Positions 58,466 to 64,000 of a stretch of DNA of 64,000 bases are shown here, in pieces. The stretch comes from Brachionus plicatilis. Its lineage: Eukaryota > Rotifera > Eurotatoria > Ploima > Brachionidae. The notes under the pieces were generated by a model. The model did no database searches. It saw only the letters and a list, made by a program, of their open reading frames with translations, and was not told the DNA's origin. Location of the stretch: NCBI GenBank assembly GCA_010279815.1, contig QEOQ01000670.1:188716-252715 (forward strand). Reading direction: 5' to 3'. Positions within the stretch are counted from its first letter, which is position 1. The number at the start of each line of letters is the position of its first letter. A program made the translations under genes and the position numbers.

Positions 58466-61043
58466 TCACACGGCTGATATTTGATCTTCTTCATCTGAAA
58501 AATATCCAAATACAAATTTTTTCTTAAATCTTAAGCTAATTTTTACCTAAATTTGTGTCCGTGATGACTGGTTTGGCCAAGTGCATTTCGCCATTTGAAT
58601 GATTTTTTTTAGTCTTGCATCTCGCGTTTTGTTCATGACCGAGATCTAAAAAAAAATTAAATTAAAACTTTTATTTCTTGGCAAAAAAGATTGTACATTT
58701 GGTGATCATAAAATTGCGCTGCTGAAAAATGGGTGAACATTGGTCCTGGTCAACATTGGATGCCATGCTGGCGCGGCCAGAATCGGCGTCGCCGTGATGC
58801 AAACCAGAAGACTTGACCACTGCAGTGCCGTTAATTACAGTTGTGTTCGAGCCTTTGGGCTCATTGGGACACTTGGCATTTAGCTTGATGGTCGAGACAC
58901 TTGCATTCTCGTTTGAAATTGACAATTTGTTCAATGGTTGGGAGCTGCTGACCGATCTGAGTTTGGTCTTGGGCGAGAGAGGTACAGGAGGTGAAAAAGA
59001 GCCAACTGCGCTGTTATGCAAATTTGTGTTTGTGATTGAAGACGATGAAGAGTTGAGTGCCAGCCGTGAGCTGCTCAAATGCGACAGAGGAACTGATGAA
59101 GAGGAAGAGGAATTTTTTACTGTTTTTGTTTTGGTCTCGGACAGAGCAAGAAGCTTTTTCATGGCCTCAGGTGAATGGGCACCTATAAGAAAAGAGTTAG
59201 AGTTTTATTTAAAATTTTTGTCGCTAGCTCATGCTGGTCAAAAACAGGGTCTAAATCAGAAGCAAAAAATCATTCAAAAAATTTTTTTATTTTTTTTCAA
59301 ATCCTTAACCTTTTGTCATTCGAATGATGACGAGCTAGATGAGCTTATAAATGATTGTATTCTTAAGCGAGTTTTTTTGCCTTCAAAATTAAAATTAAAA
59401 AAATTAACCAAATTTTTTGCCTACCGAATAGGGAGCTTTTTTGCGAGCTGAGAATACCATTGCCGGTAGAAACGCCGGCTATGGCAGTGTTGACCATTGA
59501 TCCAGTGGACATGTTGTGCATGTTACTGTTGTTGAGCACGTTTATGCTACTAAGACTGTTTGCGTGCGAGCTGGATGGTGAGCCGCGTTTTCTCAGCGTG
59601 TTTCCGTTTGTCGAGTTTTCCAAAGTGGACGAAAATAGCCTCAGGCGCTCTTCAGATGTTTCCAAATTTTTTGGCAAGTTGTTCAAATAGTGGCGAACTT
59701 TTCTCACCATCACGGACTTAATTTTAAATAAAAAAAATTTTAAATATAAAAAATTTAAATATAAAAAATTTAAATATAAAAAATTTTAAATAAAAAATAT
59801 TTTTAAATAAAAAAATTTTTTTAAATAAAAAAAATTTAAAAAATATTTTTAAATAAAAAATATTTTTAGATAAAAAAATTTTTAAATAAAAAAATTTTTA
59901 AATAAAAAAATTTTTTAAATAACAATAAAATAAAACATTTTTAAATAAAAAAAATTTTGGAAAAAAAAATTTTTTTGTTACTTCTTCATAAAGTTTTTTT
60001 ATGTGGTCAGCTTTGATGTTGAGTCTGGTAAATTGGTGTGAGCTGAAGCCGTAGCTGCGATCTATAAGAGCGGGGTTGGTGCAGCCGAATAGGCTGAATA
60101 TGACACTGTGGCTGGTGGGTACGTCTTTCATTGATGTCAAATCGAATGGTGAGCTGGTCATCTGCACAATTGAGCGGACTGTTTTGGAAATTTTTCTCAG
60201 CTTTTCAAAATTTATTAGCTCATCTTCCAGTGTTCCGCTAGATTCGTTTGTAAAATACAAGTCTTTTTGGCACACCGGGAAAAATGGTATCTGTAAAAAA
60301 AAATAATTTTTTTTTAAATTAAATTCAAAATTGTTCAAATTTTTTTATTTTTTTTTAAATAAAAAAAATTAAAAAAAAAAATTACAATTGGGGCTTGGAC
60401 TGATTCGCTTTTGAGCAAATTGCGATACTTGCTCATGTTAAGTGACGGATCCATGATGCCCTTGAGTTCGGAGAGAATTTTTTTGTTCTTGTTGGAAACT
60501 TTTTCCCAAGTTTCCTTCAAACGAGTCACGTTGGTGTTGTCCAGACCACTGACAATGGCAAATAGGGAGTTGAAATTTTTGCACTTTTCGCACACATCTG
60601 CGATTTGAATGAAATTCTTAATTATTTTAGCCCTTTTTAGAATGTTGGACTCGCGCAGAATTTCGTTTATAACCCAGTAGAGCTCTTGGTTGGAGAGTTC
60701 GGCAAAATTTTTTAAATTTTTAAATCCACTCTCGGTTTCTTTGTTAAATATTTTCTCAATGTATTCACTGGACTCGATTGATTTAAATATGCAGTAGTCT
60801 CTAAGCGTAAGCTGAGCGGCTACTTCGATCGGGTCCAATTGTAAGAATGTTGTATTCCAGTCTTTGAGTAGCTCTTCGACTGCTGTCGAGTCGCTCAGAA
60901 ATTGTTCCGATGATGTATTTGATTTCAAATAATAGCGGGCATTTAGCGGCAACTTTTCGGCCAGGTTGTTTATTTGATCGGGCAAACGTTTTTGTTTTAT
61001 TAGCCGATCTTGATCAACGCTCACTTCACACAGCGCATAGGCA
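58466..61043 (-). CDS. rapgef2: PDZ-GEF / RAPGEF2-6 ortholog: RA (part), RasGEF domain and C-terminal tail; 5' part not in window
   Basis: Guanine nucleotide exchange factor for Rap GTPases at cell junctions. The first visible exon (from 61043) begins AYALCEVSVDQDRLIKQKRL, the second half of the Ras-association domain. The RasGEF (CDC25) domain follows: LDPIEVAAQLTLRDYCIF, LSNQELYWVINEILRESNI, KNFNSLFAIVSGL, MDPSLNMSKYRNLL and, after an intron, IPFFPVCQKDLYF and INFEKLRKISKTVR. Later exons give KLYEE/SVMVRKVRHYL, LFGAHSPEAMKKLLALSE, a Ser-rich tail with DADSGRASMASN, and a last exon DEEDQISAV. That exon ends at the TGA (58468-58466) and matches the PDZ-binding terminus of RAPGEF2. CNB, REM and PDZ exons are not visible up to 64000. 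Confidence 0.88.
59720..59957. repeat. AT minisatellite inside a rapgef intron
   Basis: About 12 degenerate units of 15-20 bp of the form TTTAAATAAAAAAATTTT. They fill most of the intron between the KLYEE and SVMVRK exons. Near-palindromic units. Confidence 0.75.
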
Positions 61044-61587
61044 CTTTAATTATATAAATTTTTAAATTTTAATTTTTTTAAAAGATATTCTGCAGAATTT
61101 TTCCGAAAAAATTACATCTGTTTAACATAGATTTTTTTCTTGTCAATTATAAATTTACTAAAGAATTTTTTTTTGATTTAAAAATAATTTTCAAAAAATA
61201 TTACTATTTTCATGATTAAAAAAAAACAAGACTTAGACTTTTTTTTTTAATTTTAAATTCCAAAAAATTATTTATTTGTTTTAAATATTTTAAAATGCCA
61301 GATAAGCATGCAATTCGATTATTTTAAGCAAAAAATAAATTGTCCCTATGTGTTCTTATTTTTTTTCTTTATATTCTCTAAACCAAAGAGGAACCTCGGA
61401 CCCTCTCAGAAAAAATGCGCAAAAGCAGTTTTTTTTTATTTAATATTTTAATTTTAAAATTAAGAGTTTTGTTAAAGACAAGTCATTGGCTTCAATATTT
61501 TTTTAAGTTTTAAAAAATTTCAAATCCCAGTTAAAATTCCAAGCAAAGTAAAAGCTTTCACTCAAACTCAACGATGTTCATAAAGAA

Positions 61588-62058
61588 GGCATTGTGAATT
61601 TTGGTACAAAAAACAAAAACAAAATATTGAAAATACCAAAGCTTAAGTTCTGAAGGACCAAAACATGTTATGTAAATTGTAGCAACTGATACATCATTTG
61701 TACCACCAATATACTGATTCCGCAGAATTCTGCAAAATTCAGAACATTGTGAATTTTAGTACAAAAAACAAAAAAAAATATAAAATAAGCCAGAACTTTA
61801 ATCTGGACCGACAAAAACATGTTCTGTAAATTGTAGCAACTGATACATCCTCTGTACCACCATTTAAAGTTGAGTTGGATTTTTAATGTCCCAAATTCAC
61901 AATTTTCTGAATCGTGCAGATTTATTGCAGAGTTTTGCAGAATCAGTATATTGGTGGTACAAAGGATTTATCAGCTGCTCCAATTTACAGAACATGTTTT
62001 GGTCCGTCAGAACTTAAGCTTTGGCATTTTTAATTTCTGTTCTAAAATTCGCAGTGCC
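61588..62058. mobile_element. TIR element with three copies of a ~140-bp unit (two direct, one inverted)
   Basis: The unit begins (GGC)ATTGTGAATTTT(G/A)GTACAAA and contains CCAAAGCTTAAGTTCTGA and ACATGTT(A/C)TGTAAATTG, then CAACTGATACATC and TGTACCACCA. It occurs at 61588-61740 and 61745-61866 on the plus strand and inverted at about 61920-62058. The outer ends are thus long inverted repeats. The end sequence is related to the MITE at 38001-38281. No intact target duplication seen. Confidence 0.7.
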
Positions 62059-62424
62059 ATTTTAAAAATTTCAATTGATGGTTTTGATCTTAAAATTTGA
62101 TCTGAAACTTCAATTTTCCTATAAAAAAAAGGCATGTGTTAAATCATTAACTAAAATTGCTAATTTTCCCCCAATTTTACTAGATGAATATAAAAATGAC
62201 TTGCTTTTCTTAAAATTGCTTAATTTATTTAAAAATATGAATTATTCAAAAAAAATTGTCATATAGATCCTTGTCTGGTTCAAAAAATTGCTCAAAATTG
62301 ACTTATATCCTGTCTGCTGATTTTTAGTTTTTTTAAAATAAAATTATGTTTAATTTTTAATTTTAATACGATTTAGAAAAATTAATAAAAATAAAACAGT
62401 GCTTTTATAAAAGTTGCAATGGGC

Positions 62425-62580
62425 TAATTTTCGTAATTTCACGTAATTTCACGTAATTTAAGATTTTTTTTAAGCTTACGTAATATTACATAAATATTTG
62501 TAGGTAAGGATATGTTATTTTACGAAAAATTATGTAAGCTTACATTAAAATATGTTAATTTTAGTAAAATCGTTCTAGAA
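62425..62580. repeat. Second TTACGT/ACGTAA motif cluster
   Basis: Three consecutive CGTAATTTCA units, then TTACGTAATATTACAT and several ATGTAA/TTACG variants. Same motif style as 31125-31380. Confidence 0.5.
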
Positions 62581-63301
62581 TGATTACGGCCAAAAAAATG
62601 AGGGTTTTGGTAAGAAAAATGTAAAATTGGCTTCTTTTCCAAAATATTTAATTCATTTAATTATTGAAAATTAAAATAAAATAATTAAAATAACTAACAA
62701 TTTTTTATAAAATTTGGTAAAATTTTGTAGTTAAAATGTAAATCATCGAATTATTAATAAAAAAAGATCAGTTTTAAAATATTTAACCAACCATCACTAT
62801 TTTTTACTACAAAATCCCTTACTTTTAATTAAATATTGACGAATAACATGAAACTATTAGTAAATTAAGATATAAAAGTTAAAATGTTTTCATCTAAATT
62901 AAATTTATCTTTTATTTTAGTTTTTTTCACAAAGAGATTTCACAGATTTTTATAGATCATAAATAATAAAAGGTTAAAAAAGAAAGTTATTATTGTTTTT
63001 AGCTAAGTTCTAAATCACATTGACAGAATAAAAAAATAAATAAAAAAGTGAATCAAGAAGTTATTCAGTGAAAAACAATAATGGAAAACTAGAGGAAAAG
63101 GTAAAAGTTATTTTCCTTTCTGTAGTTTTCGCTCTTTGGAGGATACTGAACAAAAAAGGTTCATGGTCATGGTGATTGGGAGTCACGTAAAACATACACG
63201 GTAATTAGAGAACCAACAAGAAGCAAAATTATAAAATACGAGAAAATGAGTGAGTATTTGTTTTCAAAAAAGTTGAAATCTGCAACTTCAAAAAGATTGT
63301 A

Positions 63302-63381
63302 ATGAACATTCCACTTGAAAGAAAACGTCGGGCAGGTCGTCCTAAAGTAACAACAAAAGCATTAGCAACACAGAAACATGG
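63302..63381 (+). pseudogene. Possible MULE-type transposase C-terminal fragment
   Basis: A short frame reads MNIPLERKRRAGRPKVTTKA, an AT-hook-like basic motif often found near the C-terminus of Mutator-like transposases next to a SWIM finger. About 150 bp upstream another frame gives HGDWESRKTYTVIREPT. Too short to be sure. Confidence 0.25.
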
Positions 63382-64000
63382 TAAAATGTTTTAAAGTTTT
63401 ATTTCGATTTAAAAAAAGTTTTTAATTTATGGAATAATATAAAAATATGAATACAAAAATCAAAATTTTGATTTTATATTAAAAAATAATATAAATAATA
63501 AAGGCTCCATTCCTTCTGACTCAGTTTAGTATCAAAATTTCTATAATATTAGCCAGAAAAGCTCTTAATTCTTGCTGTATAACAGTCTTTTCTTCACTTT
63601 GACCACCTTATTCTAATTAACATTTTAAAATGAATATAACAATAATCTATATAGAATGTGTTCTACATTTTATTAGTCTCTGTTCTATGTCCTTTTATTC
63701 TGCATTATCTATCAGCCTATATGGTATGTTCTGTATTTATAAAAAATTTTAGTACAATTTTGAAAATGCATTAAAAATGTGCGATGGTTGGGATGTATTT
63801 TAATTTAGAAATATTTGGAGAAATTTTTTCCGCTCTATTGAAATTAAATAAAATGATTCAAACATAGATTATTTAATTTTAGAAAATTTTTAGTGAAAAA
63901 AAATAAAATTCTATTTCTTTGCTTTAATTTACTTTTACTAATTCCAAATAAAATTTTTGATCTTTTGACTGTTGAAAAAGGAAATAATTTTAGCTCTGAG

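Larger units (their letters stand above)
61044..64000. other. Non-coding region, probably a long rapgef intron or 5' flank
   Basis: Nearly 3 kb in which no RA, PDZ, REM or CNB exon could be found on the minus strand. It contains a TIR element, a TTACGT cluster and a possible MULE relic. Confidence 0.5.

Noticed and set aside
58813..59690. Plus-strand ORFs over the rapgef tail
   Set aside because: Antisense shadows of the Ser-rich coding exons on the minus strand.
61870..62266. ORFs of 76 and 63 residues
   Set aside because: They lie in the TIR element and low-complexity flank; no protein-like pattern.

Overview
The window is a very AT-rich stretch of nuclear DNA from a small-genome invertebrate animal. 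It uses the standard code. Its genes carry many short introns (about 45-100 nt, GT..AG), and it holds eukaryotic tRNA genes, including an intron-bearing tRNA-Leu(CAA). An Lbx-type homeobox gene, a Cys-loop-superfamily channel and an AA15 lytic polysaccharide monooxygenase (LPMO) place it in Metazoa. A monogonont rotifer (Brachionus-like) is my best guess, from the base composition, the intron size and the style of the RING/propeller proteins; this is inference. There is one assembly gap (19008-19086).

Layout: 0-6 kb holds a calpain-like protease (minus, cut by the window edge), THOC6, ethanolamine-phosphate phospho-lyase and a small secreted Cys-rich protein. After about 4 kb of repeat-bearing non-coding DNA come the zinc transporter ZIP9 and a pair of paralogous propeller-like proteins, one with a RING. 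At 19-27 kb is a gene-dense block: an OTUD7/Cezanne deubiquitinase, CHMP1 (ESCRT-III), a ciliary CLAMP-domain protein and the lysosomal transporter MFSD8. At 27-30 kb are a small secreted protein and an AA15 LPMO with an acidic repeat tail.

From 30 to 48.4 kb the sequence is mostly a patchwork of duplicated tRNA-Leu(CAA)/tRNA-Ser(GCU) modules (8 + 5 intact genes here, a ninth Leu copy at 18.0 kb, one deletion pseudogene). Interleaved are LINE relics, a TTAA-type element, pogo/Tigger relics, a MITE with intact TIRs and target-site duplication, a cathepsin L gene and a cysteine-less pentameric channel gene. At 48-64 kb are Lbx with large non-coding flanks, a gene joining a RapGEF-like cyclic-nucleotide-binding (CNB) domain to SUMO-interacting motifs and a coiled coil, and, on the opposite strand, the C-terminal half of a PDZ-GEF (RAPGEF2/6) ortholog ending in its PDZ-binding tail.

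The genes form no single pathway. There are loose themes of ubiquitin/endolysosome function (OTUD7, CHMP1, MFSD8, cathepsin L, RING protein) and secreted proteins, two or three of which have a clear TATA box. The most unusual points are the two PDZ-GEF-like pieces on opposite strands and the amplified tRNA modules. All family assignments were made by eye from remembered family features; no search was run.
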